This document shows positions 1-8,610 of a stretch of DNA of 64,000 nt, in pieces. The notes under the pieces are model-generated. The model saw nothing but the letters and a program-made list of their open reading frames with translations. It was not told where the DNA came from and did not search any database. Positions within the stretch are counted from its first letter, which is position 1. Every line of letters begins with the position of its first letter. The position numbers and the translations under genes were made by a program. This DNA is from Acinetobacter nosocomialis. GTDB lineage: Bacteria > Pseudomonadota > Gammaproteobacteria > Pseudomonadales > Moraxellaceae. The DNA lies in contig CP107049.1 of the NCBI GenBank assembly GCA_025736915.1, positions 558,001 to 622,000 on the forward strand. Direction: 5' to 3'.

Positions 1-24
1 TTAAAGTTAAGGAACAAATTAAAA

Positions 25-1311
25 ATGAATATTTTAGTTTTAGGTAGTGGTGGTCGTGAACATGCTCTAGCATGGAAAATCGCGCAAGATACCAAAGTTA
101 CTCAAGTTTTTGTTGCACCTGGTAATGCTGGAACTGCAACAGAAGAAAAATGCGTTAACGTTCAACTTGATATTTTAGACAACCCAGCAATTATTGCTTT
201 TGCTAAAGAAAATAATGTTGAACTCGTTGTTGTTGGTCCAGAAGCACCATTAGTAAATGGTGTAGTAGATGCTGCACGTGAAGCTGGTGTAAAAATTTGG
301 GGACCGACTCAATATGCAGCACAACTTGAAGGCTCAAAAGCATTTGCTAAGCACTTTTTAAAACGCCATAACATTCCAACTGCTTTTTACGATGTATTTA
401 CTGAAGTTGATGCAGCTAAAGCTTATGTTGAAAAAAATGGTGCACCAATCGTTATTAAAGCTGACGGCCTTGCTGCTGGTAAAGGCGTAATCGTTGCAAT
501 GACCAACGAAGAAGCTTTTGCAGCAATTGATGACATGCTTGCAGGTAATAAGTTTGGTGATGCTGGTTCGCGTGTTGTAATTGAACAGTTCCTTGCTGGT
601 GAAGAAGCTTCTTTCATTTGTATGATTGATGGCAAAAATATTTTACCAATGGCAACTTCACAAGATCATAAACGTATTTTTGAAGGCGACCAAGGTCCAA
701 ACACTGGTGGTATGGGTGCTTACTCTCCTGCTCCAGTTGTAACTCCAGATGTTTTTGAACGTGTAATGACGGAAATTATGCGTCCAACTGTCGATGGTAT
801 GGCGGCTGACGGACATGTTTACACTGGATTCTTATATGCTGGTTTAATGATTGATGAACAAGGTCAACCACGTGTAATTGAATTCAACTGCCGTTTTGGT
901 GACCCTGAAACTCAACCAATCATGATGCGCTTAAAGTCATCTCTTGTTGATTTGGTTGAAGCAGGTATTGCAGGTAATTTACCAAAAGAAGCTGAGTGGG
1001 ATGAGCGTAAGTCAATCGGTGTTGTACTTGCAGCAGAAGGATACCCAGATAGCGTACGTAAAGGCGATGTGATTTCTGGTATCGGCCAATCACCTGAAGA
1101 TACTAAAATCTTCCATGCAGGTACTGCAACTCGTGAAGATGGTCACATTGTGACTTCTGGTGGACGTGTACTTTGCGTAACTGCTTTAGGTGACAGCGTT
1201 CTTGAAGCACAAATTAATGCTTTAGAAGTATGCGGCCAAGTAACTTTCACAGGTATGCAATACCGTAGTGACATCGGTTACCGCGCGATTGCACGTGAAA
1301 AAGCTGAATAA
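25..1311 (+). CDS. purD: Phosphoribosylamine--glycine ligase
   Basis: PurD joins glycine to 5-phosphoribosylamine with ATP, giving GAR, the second step of de novo purine synthesis in the cytoplasm. The 428-residue product has the normal family length. It starts with MNILVLGSGGREHALAWK, the conserved PurD N-terminus, followed by an ATP-grasp domain containing KADGLAAGKGV (about residues 148-158) and the conserved FNCRFGDPETQ segment (about 290-300) that carries metal ligands. AAGGA lies upstream of the ATG. A strong terminator follows, so it ends its transcript; anything upstream (purH is common) is outside the window. Identification is secure. Confidence 0.98.
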   Translation: MNILVLGSGGREHALAWKIAQDTKVTQVFVAPGNAGTATEEKCVNVQLDILDNPAIIAFAKENNVELVVVGPEAPLVNGVVDAAREAGVKIWGPTQYAAQLEGSKAFAKHFLKRHNIPTAFYDVFTEVDAAKAYVEKNGAPIVIKADGLAAGKGVIVAMTNEEAFAAIDDMLAGNKFGDAGSRVVIEQFLAGEEASFICMIDGKNILPMATSQDHKRIFEGDQGPNTGGMGAYSPAPVVTPDVFERVMTEIMRPTVDGMAADGHVYTGFLYAGLMIDEQGQPRVIEFNCRFGDPETQPIMMRLKSSLVDLVEAGIAGNLPKEAEWDERKSIGVVLAAEGYPDSVRKGDVISGIGQSPEDTKIFHAGTATREDGHIVTSGGRVLCVTALGDSVLEAQINALEVCGQVTFTGMQYRSDIGYRAIAREKAE

Positions 1312-1320
1312 AAGTTAGCA

Positions 1321-1350
1321 AAAAAAGCTTCCTATTTAGGGAGCTTTTTT
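1321..1350 (+). terminator. Intrinsic terminator after purD
   Basis: The stem AAAAAAGCTTCC / GGGAGCTTTTTT closes a short loop and ends in a run of six T. It begins 10 bases after the purD stop codon. Confidence 0.85.
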
Positions 1351-1469
1351 ATTTTGTACACCAATAGAAGAAAATGATATAAATTTTTAGAAGATTTATT
1401 AAGATATCAACAAATAGAAAAAAGCCCTCTATATCAACTACATTTTTATTGCTATCATTAGTACATAGT

Positions 1470-1549
1470 TGTAACTGTCATCAGACACTGCTGTTTTAAT
1501 AATTTCCATAAAGACTTGCTCTACAAATTATGCCTGTAGAGAGTTTTTT
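1470..1549 (+). ncRNA. Candidate small RNA ending at a terminator
   Basis: A good intrinsic terminator (arms CTCTACA at 1519-1525 and TGTAGAG at 1535-1541, then AGTTTTTT) stands alone about 200 bases after the purD terminator and about 230 bases before metQ. No ORF leads into it. The simplest reading is a short RNA starting around 1460-1480, but I could not resolve a clear promoter, so the 5' end is a guess. It could instead be a premature stop in a long metQ leader. Confidence 0.35.
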
Positions 1550-1594
1550 AATATTCTAAATTTATGAATGCTCGTTTGGCTACTGTTGGGGATG

Positions 1595-1620
1595 AACTGT
1601 TTGGGGAAACAGTTTTTGTT
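1595..1620 (+). terminator. Second orphan terminator-like hairpin
   Basis: AACTGTTT (1595-1602) and AAACAGTT (1607-1614) form a perfect 8-bp stem around a GGGG loop, followed by a T-rich tail. It lies 46 bases after the first orphan terminator and 160 bases before metQ. It could back up the upstream terminator or attenuate metQ. Confidence 0.6.
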
Positions 1621-1782
1621 TATTAAACAATTACCCTCTGTTATAGCCAAAATATGCAAGCAAATTATGGAACCCCAGAAAAAGATCACAGAGTTTAGAC
1701 TAGTTGTAATTCCAACTCCTCTCTTTTCATATTGATATAGATCAATCGTTATTGTTCTATATCTTAATCAGGACTTTTTTAA

Positions 1783-2655
1783 ATGAAAAAGCTGATCAGC
1801 CTTTTTTTAAGCATGTCAGTAGTATTATTGACAGCATGTAGCAAACAAGAAAATGCTCAACAAGCCGAACAAAACAATGATAGTTCCAAAGTACAAAAGG
1901 TAGTAATTGCCTCTACAGGTTCGGATGCTGACATTTGGCGTTATATCGCATCTTTACCTGAAACCCAAGCTGCTGGACTGAAGTTAGAAGTAAAAAACTT
2001 CTCAGACTCCGTTTCAATGAATACAGCAGTTGCAAATAAAGAAGTAGATTTGAACGCATTCCAAGCTTATTCTTATCTTACTGTATTTAATAATTCAAAC
2101 CCGGATAAGATTGCAGCGGTTTCTACCACTTATATTGAGCCAATGGGGATTTATTCAAGTAAATACAAAAAAATTGAAGAACTTCCTGAAGGTGCAATTA
2201 TTTCAATCCCGGATGATGCTGCCAGCGAATCTCGTGCGCTACTCTTGTTACAAACTGCTGGCTTAATCAAGCTTAAAGCTGACTATAATCCTATTCAGGG
2301 CAGTCCAATTGATGTTATCGAAAATCCTAAAAAGATCAACATCAAACCAATCAAAATGGAAACTGCATTACGTCTTAAAAATGAATTTGATGCAGTTGTA
2401 TTAAATAATACCATAGCACTCGAGGGAGGTTTAAACGTACTCAAAGATTCTATGTTCTATGAACCTATTGATCAAATCTCAAAACTTAGTGTCAACGTTC
2501 TAGCAACTGCTGAATCACGTAAAAATGATCCTGTCTTGCAAAAAGTTGGTAAGCTTTACCACACTGCAGCTGTTAAAAAATACATTGAAGAACACTTTGG
2601 TGGAACAAAAGTTGACGTAGACAAACCAATCAGCTATCTCTCAGAAGCTAAATAG
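1783..2655 (+). CDS. metQ: Methionine-binding lipoprotein, MetQ/NlpA family
   Basis: This is the substrate-binding lipoprotein of a D/L-methionine ABC importer. The 290-residue product starts with a lysine-led signal peptide and a lipobox (LLTAC, Cys about residue 19), so it should be lipid-anchored in the inner membrane. The mature part has the NlpA/MetQ pattern, including the segment DLNAFQAYSYL (about 85-95). An AGGAC Shine-Dalgarno precedes the ATG. metN and metI follow, but a terminator-like hairpin separates metQ from metN, so binding protein may be made in excess. Methionine as substrate is inferred from family and neighbours. Confidence 0.93.
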   Translation: MKKLISLFLSMSVVLLTACSKQENAQQAEQNNDSSKVQKVVIASTGSDADIWRYIASLPETQAAGLKLEVKNFSDSVSMNTAVANKEVDLNAFQAYSYLTVFNNSNPDKIAAVSTTYIEPMGIYSSKYKKIEELPEGAIISIPDDAASESRALLLLQTAGLIKLKADYNPIQGSPIDVIENPKKINIKPIKMETALRLKNEFDAVVLNNTIALEGGLNVLKDSMFYEPIDQISKLSVNVLATAESRKNDPVLQKVGKLYHTAAVKKYIEEHFGGTKVDVDKPISYLSEAK

Positions 2656-2677
2656 TAATATAATAGCCCAAACGTGA

Positions 2678-2706
2678 AACAGGCAAATTATCTTTGCCTG
2701 TTTTTT
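2678..2706 (+). terminator. Hairpin between metQ and metN
   Basis: AAACAGGCAAA and TTTGCCTGTTT form an 11-bp stem with a short loop and a T-run. It sits in the 75-base gap between metQ stop and the chosen metN start. A leaky terminator here would lower metNI relative to metQ. Confidence 0.7.
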
Positions 2707-2730
2707 CTTTCAAGCATAGTTTCTGACGAT

Positions 2731-3756
2731 ATGATTCAATTTAAAAACATTTCAAAGCACTATCAGCTCAAAAGCCAAACCATACGCGCACTCGATCAAA
2801 TCAATTTAGAGATTCCAGAGGGCAGTATTTTCGGCATTATTGGCTATAGTGGTGCAGGTAAAAGTACTTTAATTCGCCTGATTAATTTACTTGAACGACC
2901 AAATGAAGGTCAGGTTATCATTAATCAAAAGGACTTCACTGCTTTAGATGCACGTTCATTACGTCAGGAGCGTGCAAATATTGGTATGATTTTTCAGCAT
3001 TTCAATTTGCTTCAAACCAAAACAGTTGCTGAAAATATCGAAATGCCAATGCGTCTGCTAAATTATAAAAAAGCAGAACGTGAAAAGCGTTTAAATGAAT
3101 TATTAGAGTTTATTGATCTTAAGCATAAAAAAGATGCCTATCCAGATGAACTCTCTGGCGGTCAAAAGCAACGTGTTGGTATTGCTCGTGCTTTGGCAAA
3201 TCATCCTAAAATTTTATTATGCGATGAAGCCACATCTGCACTAGATCCACAAACTACTCAATCAGTTCTAGAGCTTTTAAAGAAAATCAATCAAGAACAG
3301 AAAATTACTATCGTCATGGTTACTCATGAAATGGATGTCATTGAATCTATTTGTGACCATGTTGCAGTTATGGAAGCTGGTAAAGTGATTGAGCAAGGCT
3401 CAACTATTGATATTTTTAGTAATCCTCAGCATCCAACAACTAAAAACTTTATACAAACTGTTTTACATCAACAGTTGCCAGTTAACATTCTAAATCAATT
3501 AGAAAATCAACATCACCACAGCATTTATTGCCTACAATTCTTAGGACGTTCAGCTCAAGAACCTGTGATTCAGTCACTTATTAAACAATATGATATTAGT
3601 TTAAATATCTTATTTGCCAATATGACTGAAATTAATGGCACAGTGATTGGTCAAATGTTTGTACAGCTTTTAGGTGACCCGCAGTTGATCAGTCAAGCGA
3701 TTGAGTTTTTAGAGAAAAATGAAGTGAGCGTAGTTCAATCAGGAGATCAAGTATGA
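2731..3756 (+). CDS. metN: Methionine import ATP-binding protein MetN
   Basis: This is the ATPase of the methionine ABC importer. Walker A is GYSGAGKST (about residues 38-46), the signature is LSGGQKQR, and Walker B is ILLCDEATSALD. The last 80 or so residues match the C-terminal NIL/ACT-like domain by which MetN is inhibited by internal methionine. I place the start at the ATG of MIQFKNISKHYQ, giving 341 residues, close to the usual 343. The reading frame stays open 19 codons further upstream, but that stretch runs through the terminator hairpin and is not conserved-looking. The stop overlaps the metI start (ATGA). Confidence 0.93.
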   Translation: MIQFKNISKHYQLKSQTIRALDQINLEIPEGSIFGIIGYSGAGKSTLIRLINLLERPNEGQVIINQKDFTALDARSLRQERANIGMIFQHFNLLQTKTVAENIEMPMRLLNYKKAEREKRLNELLEFIDLKHKKDAYPDELSGGQKQRVGIARALANHPKILLCDEATSALDPQTTQSVLELLKKINQEQKITIVMVTHEMDVIESICDHVAVMEAGKVIEQGSTIDIFSNPQHPTTKNFIQTVLHQQLPVNILNQLENQHHHSIYCLQFLGRSAQEPVIQSLIKQYDISLNILFANMTEINGTVIGQMFVQLLGDPQLISQAIEFLEKNEVSVVQSGDQV

Positions 3757-4448
3757 GAGATTTAATCGTACAATGGTTAACTGAACTTACTCAGCCTTTC
3801 TGGCACAGTTCCCTTTCTATGGACCAGTTTGTAACTGCGTTACAAGAAACCTTTAATATGGTGTTCTTTGCGCTTATATTTGGTGGTATTTGGGGCTTCA
3901 TCCAAGGCATTATTCTGCTTGTAACTCGCCCAGAAGGGATCTTACCAAACAGATTCATTTATCATTTGCTTAACCCAATTGTAAATGCTCTGCGTTCTCT
4001 CCCATTTATTATTTTGCTTATTGCAGTTATTCCTCTCACCAAGTTCTTGGTAGGCACTTCAATTGGTACATGGGCGGCAATCGTTCCTTTAACGATTTAT
4101 GTTGGACCATATATGGGCCGACTTATTGAAACTTCCCTACTTGAAGTAAATGAAGGAATTATCGAATCTGCTCAAGCAATGGGTGCAACACCTTGGCAGA
4201 TTATTTCACGCTTTATTTTACCTGAAGCTCGTAGTTCTCTTATTTTGAACTTGACGACTGCTACGATTAGCCTTATTGGTGCGACCGCTATGGCTGGTGC
4301 AGTTGGTGCTGGTGGTATTGGTGACTTAGCCATTTCTTATGGCTACCAACGTTTTGATACAAGCGTTGTGATTTTAACAGTGATTATCCTCTTGCTTTTG
4401 GTACAGATTGTACAGACTTTAGGCAACTGGCTCTCTAAGATACGCTAA
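3753..4448 (+). CDS. metI: Methionine ABC transporter permease MetI
   Basis: Inner-membrane permease that forms a homodimer with two MetN subunits. The 231-residue protein has about five hydrophobic segments and the family EAA loop (ESAQAMGATPWQIISRFILP, about residues 140-160), which docks onto the ATPase. It is translationally coupled to metN through a 4-base ATGA overlap. A terminator follows 13 bases after the stop. The call rests on family pattern plus operon context and is firm. Confidence 0.94.
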   Translation: MRDLIVQWLTELTQPFWHSSLSMDQFVTALQETFNMVFFALIFGGIWGFIQGIILLVTRPEGILPNRFIYHLLNPIVNALRSLPFIILLIAVIPLTKFLVGTSIGTWAAIVPLTIYVGPYMGRLIETSLLEVNEGIIESAQAMGATPWQIISRFILPEARSSLILNLTTATISLIGATAMAGAVGAGGIGDLAISYGYQRFDTSVVILTVIILLLLVQIVQTLGNWLSKIR

Positions 4449-4461
4449 GTCATTTATATAG

Positions 4462-4486
4462 AAAGCTCCCTAAACGGGGGCTTTTT
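4462..4486 (+). terminator. Terminator after metI
   Basis: AAAGCTCCC / GGGGGCTTTTT stem with loop TAAAC and a T-run, just after the metI stop. Confidence 0.85.
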
Positions 4487-4594
4487 GTTTTTATAGTCTC
4501 CTGTTATTAAAAAGTTGAGTACATGGCTTAATGCCATTTTCTGTTATCATCAAAATTAATGGTTACTCTTTGGATTTGGTTTCAGGATAAAACA

Positions 4595-5326
4595 ATGCGT
4601 TATAGAATTCATTTTATTGATGTGCAAAATGCCCTACAAAACTATATCTGGATTTTAGAAGATACTGGAACTCATGAAGCCGTTGCAGTTGATCCAACAG
4701 AAGCTGAGTTAGTCACTCAATTTTGCAATGACCATCATTTAACCTTAAAGCAAATTTGGCTTACGCATTGGCATAAAGATCATATCGGTGGCGTTGCAGA
4801 TTTAACGGCTAACTCCACTCTAACTGTATATGGTCCAAGAGATGAATTAAGTAAAATTCCCGGTATTACTCATCCCCTTCAACATGATGACCATCTAAAA
4901 TTTAATGATTTAAAAGTAGAGATTATTGCAACACCAGGTCATACCTTAGGGCATATTGTGTATTTTATTGAGGAACTGAATGCCCTCTTTTGTGGTGATA
5001 CTTTGTTTGCAATGGGGTGTGGCCGACTATTTGAAGGTACGGCAGAGCAAATGTATCACTCATTAAATCGTCTTGCAGCCCTTCCAACCACAACCAAAGT
5101 CTATTGCACGCATGAATATACACTTTCTAATGCTGAGTTTGCTTTAAGCGTAGAACCTGAAAATCATGCCTTACAAGAACGTGCAGAACAAGTTCGTAAG
5201 CTTCGCACGGAAGGTAAAATTACTCTACCAAGTAGTATTGAACTTGAATTGGCAACTAATCCATTTTTACGTGCTGAAAGTGTAGATGAGTTCGCTCATT
5301 TACGTAGTTTAAAAGATAATTTCTAA
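4595..5326 (+). CDS. gloB: Hydroxyacylglutathione hydrolase (glyoxalase II)
   Basis: GloB hydrolyses S-lactoylglutathione to lactate and glutathione, finishing methylglyoxal detoxification in the cytoplasm. The product is a metallo-beta-lactamase-fold enzyme. The dinuclear metal motif THWHKDH is at about residues 56-62, with further ligands in GHTLGH and FCGDTLF, and a C-terminal THEYTLSNAEFA segment typical of glyoxalase II. I start at MRYRIHFIDVQ (243 residues) because CAGGA lies just upstream; the open frame reaches back to 4559 but the extra 12 residues are unlike the family. It is a single gene with its own terminator. Confidence 0.92.
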   Translation: MRYRIHFIDVQNALQNYIWILEDTGTHEAVAVDPTEAELVTQFCNDHHLTLKQIWLTHWHKDHIGGVADLTANSTLTVYGPRDELSKIPGITHPLQHDDHLKFNDLKVEIIATPGHTLGHIVYFIEELNALFCGDTLFAMGCGRLFEGTAEQMYHSLNRLAALPTTTKVYCTHEYTLSNAEFALSVEPENHALQERAEQVRKLRTEGKITLPSSIELELATNPFLRAESVDEFAHLRSLKDNF

Positions 5327-5343
5327 ATTTATGGGCTCTATCG

Positions 5344-5380
5344 AAAGATACAGTTTCATTTTAAGAACTGTATCTTTTTG
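5344..5380 (+). terminator. Terminator after gloB
   Basis: A perfect 12-bp stem, AAAGATACAGTT / AACTGTATCTTT, with a 10-base loop and trailing T residues. Confidence 0.85.
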
Positions 5381-5685
5381 AATAAAGCATGTTTCATGAA
5401 ATTATTTTTTACATTTATTGATTTTAAATCAACTTGTTTTGATTAAATTTCACCCTAATCTTTTTATTTTCAAATAACCATAAAAATTAAATACTTACAT
5501 TTTATTAGTACAAAAATTGATTACATAAAAACTGAATAAATTTATAAAATGAAGAAGATTACTTTATCTCTTTTACTTTTTTTACAAGTTGCAAAATAAA
5601 ACAAAGTTTTCCCCCTTTAAAAAATCTAGGTAAATCCCTATTAATAAATAAGGTGTAAGACACGGATAGAAGAAGGAGTTCTCAC
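5381..5685. other. AT-rich gene-free interval
   Basis: Very AT-rich DNA between gloB and the next small gene. The only clear signal is the AAGGAG ribosome-binding site at 5673-5678 serving the GTG start at 5686. No repeat or RNA fold stood out. Confidence 0.6.
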
Positions 5686-5889
5686 GTGAAAAAGGTTGTT
5701 AAAGCTAAAAATTTAATTGCGTTCCGTATTTGGTTAGAAAAATTAGGGTATTCGGTTAAAAACTTGGCCGATGGAAAAGGTTTCACTTTCAGTTTTAAAA
5801 AAGAGTATGGCTTAGTCACGTGTGATTTGGCTGGTAATGCCTTAGCGATGCAATTAGGTGAAGAGTTTGAGGATCACTTAAAAGCGTAA
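5686..5889 (+). CDS. Small basic protein of unknown function
   Basis: I do not recognise this 67-residue protein. It begins at a GTG with a near-perfect AAGGAG seven bases upstream, which is good evidence that it is translated. The first 20 residues are strongly basic (MKKVVKAKNLIAFRIW), the middle has a FTFSFKKEYG strand-like stretch, and the C-terminus is acidic. There is no signal peptide or membrane helix. It is monocistronic, between gloB and the dctA-type gene, so context gives no function. Regular codon use and the strong ribosome-binding site argue against a chance ORF. Confidence 0.75.
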   Translation: MKKVVKAKNLIAFRIWLEKLGYSVKNLADGKGFTFSFKKEYGLVTCDLAGNALAMQLGEEFEDHLKA

Positions 5890-6055
5890 GCTTGAGCTGT
5901 TTTGCATATACTATTTTCAGTATAGGCAACTTAAAAGTTCTGCTTTCAAAGTAGATCTATATGAGAGTTTGTGAAAATTTTATATTGGCCTCCCATAATT
6001 AAGCATTTACATACAAGATAGTTTTTTTTAAATTAAATTTTCGACTAGATAAAAT

Positions 6056-6107
6056 AAAACCTGTAGCATGGCGCCTCTCCCAAATTGCCAATTGCTACAG
6101 GTTTTTT
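6056..6107. terminator. Bidirectional terminator between small gene and dctA
   Basis: AAAACCTGTAGCA and TGCTACAGGTTTT form a 13-bp stem. T-runs follow on both strands, so it can stop the + strand small gene and the - strand dctA-type gene. Confidence 0.8.
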
Positions 6108-6131
6108 AGTTCGAATTAAAATTTTAAATAA

Positions 6132-7430
6132 TTAATTCGTTTTAGATTTACCTAATGCTTTATCTAGAACGTCCTTGTCCAGAGCTTTGTCCCAACGAGC
6201 AACAACAATTGTTGCGCATGCATTACCAATTAAGTTAGTTAATGCACGACACTCAGACATAAAGCGGTCAATACCTAAAATGAGCGCCATACCTGCCACA
6301 GGTACAGATGGGACAACTGATAAAGTAGCAGCGAGTGTAATAAAGCCTGCACCTGTTACCCCTGCTGCACCTTTTGAACTCACCATTGCCACTAAAAGTA
6401 ATGCAAGTTGTTCGCTAATAGATAAGTCTACATTACATGCTTGTGCAATAAATAAAGCAGCCATAGTCATATAAATGTTAGTACCATCAAGGTTAAATGA
6501 ATAACCTGTAGGAATAACTAAGCCCACTACAGATTTTTCACATCCCGCTTTTTGCATTTTATCCATTAAAGACGGTAAAGCTGCTTCAGATGAACTTGTA
6601 CCTAAAACCAACCAGAGTTCATCTTTGATATAGCGAATTAAAGCAATAATTGAAAAGCCATTGTAACGTGCCACTGCACCTAAAATGATTAATACGAACA
6701 GTACAGCCGTGATATAGAAAGTCATAATCAATAGTAATAAATTACCGATTGATTCGATTCCATAAGCACCAATAGTAAATGCCATAGCTCCAAAAGCACC
6801 AATTGGCGCAAGTTTCATTAACATGCCAACCAAGTAGAAAACTGGTGCCGTTAAGTTATTTAGGAAATCAGTGATTGGACGTGCACGATCGCCTAAAGCA
6901 GCTAAAGAAATACCAAATAGTACTGCCACAAATAGAACCTGCAAAATTTCACCACCAGCAAGCGGACTTACCAGTGTTTGCGGGATAATATTCATGAAGA
7001 AGTCAGTAATATTGGTGGCATGAGCCTTCTCAACGTAAGTATTTACCTTATCGCTGACTAAGGTTGCTGGGTCAATGTTTAGACCTTTACCCGGTTGAAT
7101 GATGTTTGCCACAATCATACCAACCACAAGTGCAAGACTTGAGAAAGTAATGAAATATAGCATTGCTTTACCAGTCACGCGTCCAACCCGACTCATGTTC
7201 GTCATGCTGGCAATACCAGTAACCACAGTCAAAAAGATTACGGGAGCAATAATCATTTTAACGATTTTGATGAATGCATCACCGAGCGGTTTTAAGCTCT
7301 GTCCAAGCTCAGGGTAAAAATGACCAATTAAAACGCCTAAAATAATTGCAAAGATGACCTGTACATACAAAATTTGATGAAATTTCTGTTTTTTCTGTAC
7401 GGTTTCTTGGTCAAGGGTATTGAAATCCAT
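6132..7430 (-). CDS. dctA: DctA-type C4-dicarboxylate:cation symporter
   Basis: This is a member of the dicarboxylate/amino acid:cation symporter family, most like DctA, which imports succinate, fumarate and malate with protons or sodium. The 432-residue length and about eight to ten membrane segments fit. The family motifs [17 protein letters not shown] (about residues 60-76), a serine-rich TSSSEAALP re-entrant loop (about 275-283) and [12 protein letters not shown] (about 305-316) are all present. It is monocistronic with a shared terminator downstream. Substrate preference within the family (C4-dicarboxylate versus glutamate/aspartate) is inferred from overall likeness. Confidence 0.88.
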   Translation of the reverse strand: MDFNTLDQETVQKKQKFHQILYVQVIFAIILGVLIGHFYPELGQSLKPLGDAFIKIVKMIIAPVIFLTVVTGIASMTNMSRVGRVTGKAMLYFITFSSLALVVGMIVANIIQPGKGLNIDPATLVSDKVNTYVEKAHATNITDFFMNIIPQTLVSPLAGGEILQVLFVAVLFGISLAALGDRARPITDFLNNLTAPVFYLVGMLMKLAPIGAFGAMAFTIGAYGIESIGNLLLLIMTFYITAVLFVLIILGAVARYNGFSIIALIRYIKDELWLVLGTSSSEAALPSLMDKMQKAGCEKSVVGLVIPTGYSFNLDGTNIYMTMAALFIAQACNVDLSISEQLALLLVAMVSSKGAAGVTGAGFITLAATLSVVPSVPVAGMALILGIDRFMSECRALTNLIGNACATIVVARWDKALDKDVLDKALGKSKTN

Positions 7431-7912
7431 TATCTAAATACCTGTTCGATGGGGATAAAAAAATAAAATATAAAGCGTGCACCACAAGCTGCTTTAAAGG
7501 AAGTGAAGCCATTGTAAAGAATAAAAAATACCCTGTGTTATAAATTTAGAAAATGTAAAATTTAAAAACCATGTATATTTTTGTATATAAAGTCTGTCTT
7601 TTTCTGCATTCTTTAAAATTAAAATTTAGAAAAAAACTTTAAAAATACACCTAACCACTTGTTTGTTATTTAATTAGTTCTATTAATCATCTCTTTATGA
7701 GCTTTTATCTTTTGTTTTTAATTCAACAAAAACATCATTTTTAAAATAAATGATTAAGACAATTTCATGTTTATTTTAAATTATGAGAATTTAGTTTTTA
7801 AATAATAAGAAATATTGATATATAGTTATTTAATAAAAACAAAAGCCTATTTGGTGAGCTATTTAAATAAGCTATTTTTTAGCAATAAAAATAGGAAGTT
7901 ACGCCTATTACT
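7431..7912. other. AT-rich interval between dctA and tetR-type gene
   Basis: About 480 bases without a gene. The left end holds the dctA leader; the right end holds weak inverted repeats (CCTATTT / AAATAGG, 7841-7894) that may end the tetR-type transcript on the - strand. I saw no sigma-54-type -24/-12 element in front of dctA, although such promoters are common for dctA elsewhere. Confidence 0.5.
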
Positions 7913-8473
7913 TTAAACAAATAGGCGTTTTAAAAGACCATGTACGTAATCTAGGCTTAATTCCTGATTGGTAAATAAAATCCGAAATAGCATAGGTGCG
8001 ATTACAGTCTCGATTATTTCTTGGTTCGGTATAGTGAACTCATTACGTAATTTTGCTCGATTTTGAATAATGTCGAGTTGTTGAATAATCAAGGTTTCAC
8101 ATTTACGCGCATTATTAGAATCCGAATTTGACGTATAGAGTACGTCTCGTAATAAATCTTGCCCAACTTCTGAAGCATATTCTTCAAAATATTGTTCAAC
8201 CCATGCTGTGATATCTCGTTCAAATGAACCTAAATCTTTGGGTTCCATATCTGGTTTGAGTTCATTTAAAGCTACATCTGAAAATAGCTGGTTGATATCC
8301 CCCCATCGACGATAAATGGTTGAAGGCGTTACTCCTGCTTGTGCAGCAAGCATTGGAATTGTAATTTGGCTTTGCTCGAAATCTTTTTGTAATTCTTTTA
8401 CAGCATTATGTACCGCAGTTTGTATTCTCTCGCTGCGACCACCAGGACGTAATCCAGTAACAACTTTTGCCAT
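7913..8473 (-). CDS. TetR/AcrR-family regulator
   Basis: A 186-residue TetR-type repressor. The N-terminal helix-turn-helix is clear (ITIPMLAAQAGVTPSTIYRRW, about residues 38-58); the C-terminal ligand domain is of the type seen with efflux regulators. It is divergent from the MFS gene at 8611, and the 137-base gap contains two almost identical 19-bp palindromes, the obvious operators. By analogy with such pairs it probably represses both itself and the transporter until an inducer binds. The inducer is unknown. Confidence 0.88.
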   Translation of the reverse strand: MAKVVTGLRPGGRSERIQTAVHNAVKELQKDFEQSQITIPMLAAQAGVTPSTIYRRWGDINQLFSDVALNELKPDMEPKDLGSFERDITAWVEQYFEEYASEVGQDLLRDVLYTSNSDSNNARKCETLIIQQLDIIQNRAKLRNEFTIPNQEIIETVIAPMLFRILFTNQELSLDYVHGLLKRLFV

Positions 8474-8531
8474 TTATAAACTCTGTAAAGGGATCAAAAA
8501 ATTTATAAATATTTATATCTATATACAAAAT

Positions 8532-8560
8532 ACACTAAAGCTAAGGATTTGCTTTAGTGT
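8532..8560. promoter_or_regulatory. Operator-like palindrome 1 (TetR site)
   Basis: ACACTAAAGC and GCTTTAGTGT are perfect 10-bp arms around nine bases. The core AAAGCTAAGGATTTGCTTT (8537-8555) matches the second palindrome at 15 of 19 positions. TAAAAT just downstream could be a -10 box of the MFS gene. Confidence 0.65.
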
Positions 8561-8574
8561 TAAAATAATGTATA

Positions 8575-8593
8575 AAAGCTAAATATTCGCTTT
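8575..8593. promoter_or_regulatory. Operator-like palindrome 2 (TetR site)
   Basis: AAAGCTAAATATTCGCTTT repeats the core of the first palindrome 38 bases away, close to the MFS start codon. Two copies of one pseudo-palindrome in a divergent regulator/transporter gap is the classic layout for a TetR-type repressor. Confidence 0.6.
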
Positions 8594-8610
8594 TATGTTA
8601 TTGATGTTCT

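Larger units (their letters stand above)
1351..1782. other. Gene-free interval with two orphan terminator hairpins
   Basis: No convincing protein gene lies between the purD terminator and metQ. The interval holds two + strand terminator-like hairpins with no gene in front of them, and, near its right end, the metQ leader with AGGAC before the ATG. I did not identify a SAM riboswitch or an S-box-like fold. The hairpins suggest a short untranslated transcript, listed separately. Confidence 0.6.

Noticed and set aside
1564-1626. 20-codon ORF between the two orphan terminators
   Set aside because: No ribosome-binding site, and the second terminator hairpin lies inside it; more likely chance.
1690-1782. 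SAM-riboswitch upstream of metQ
   Set aside because: No conserved SAM-I or SAM-II core could be recognised in the leader.
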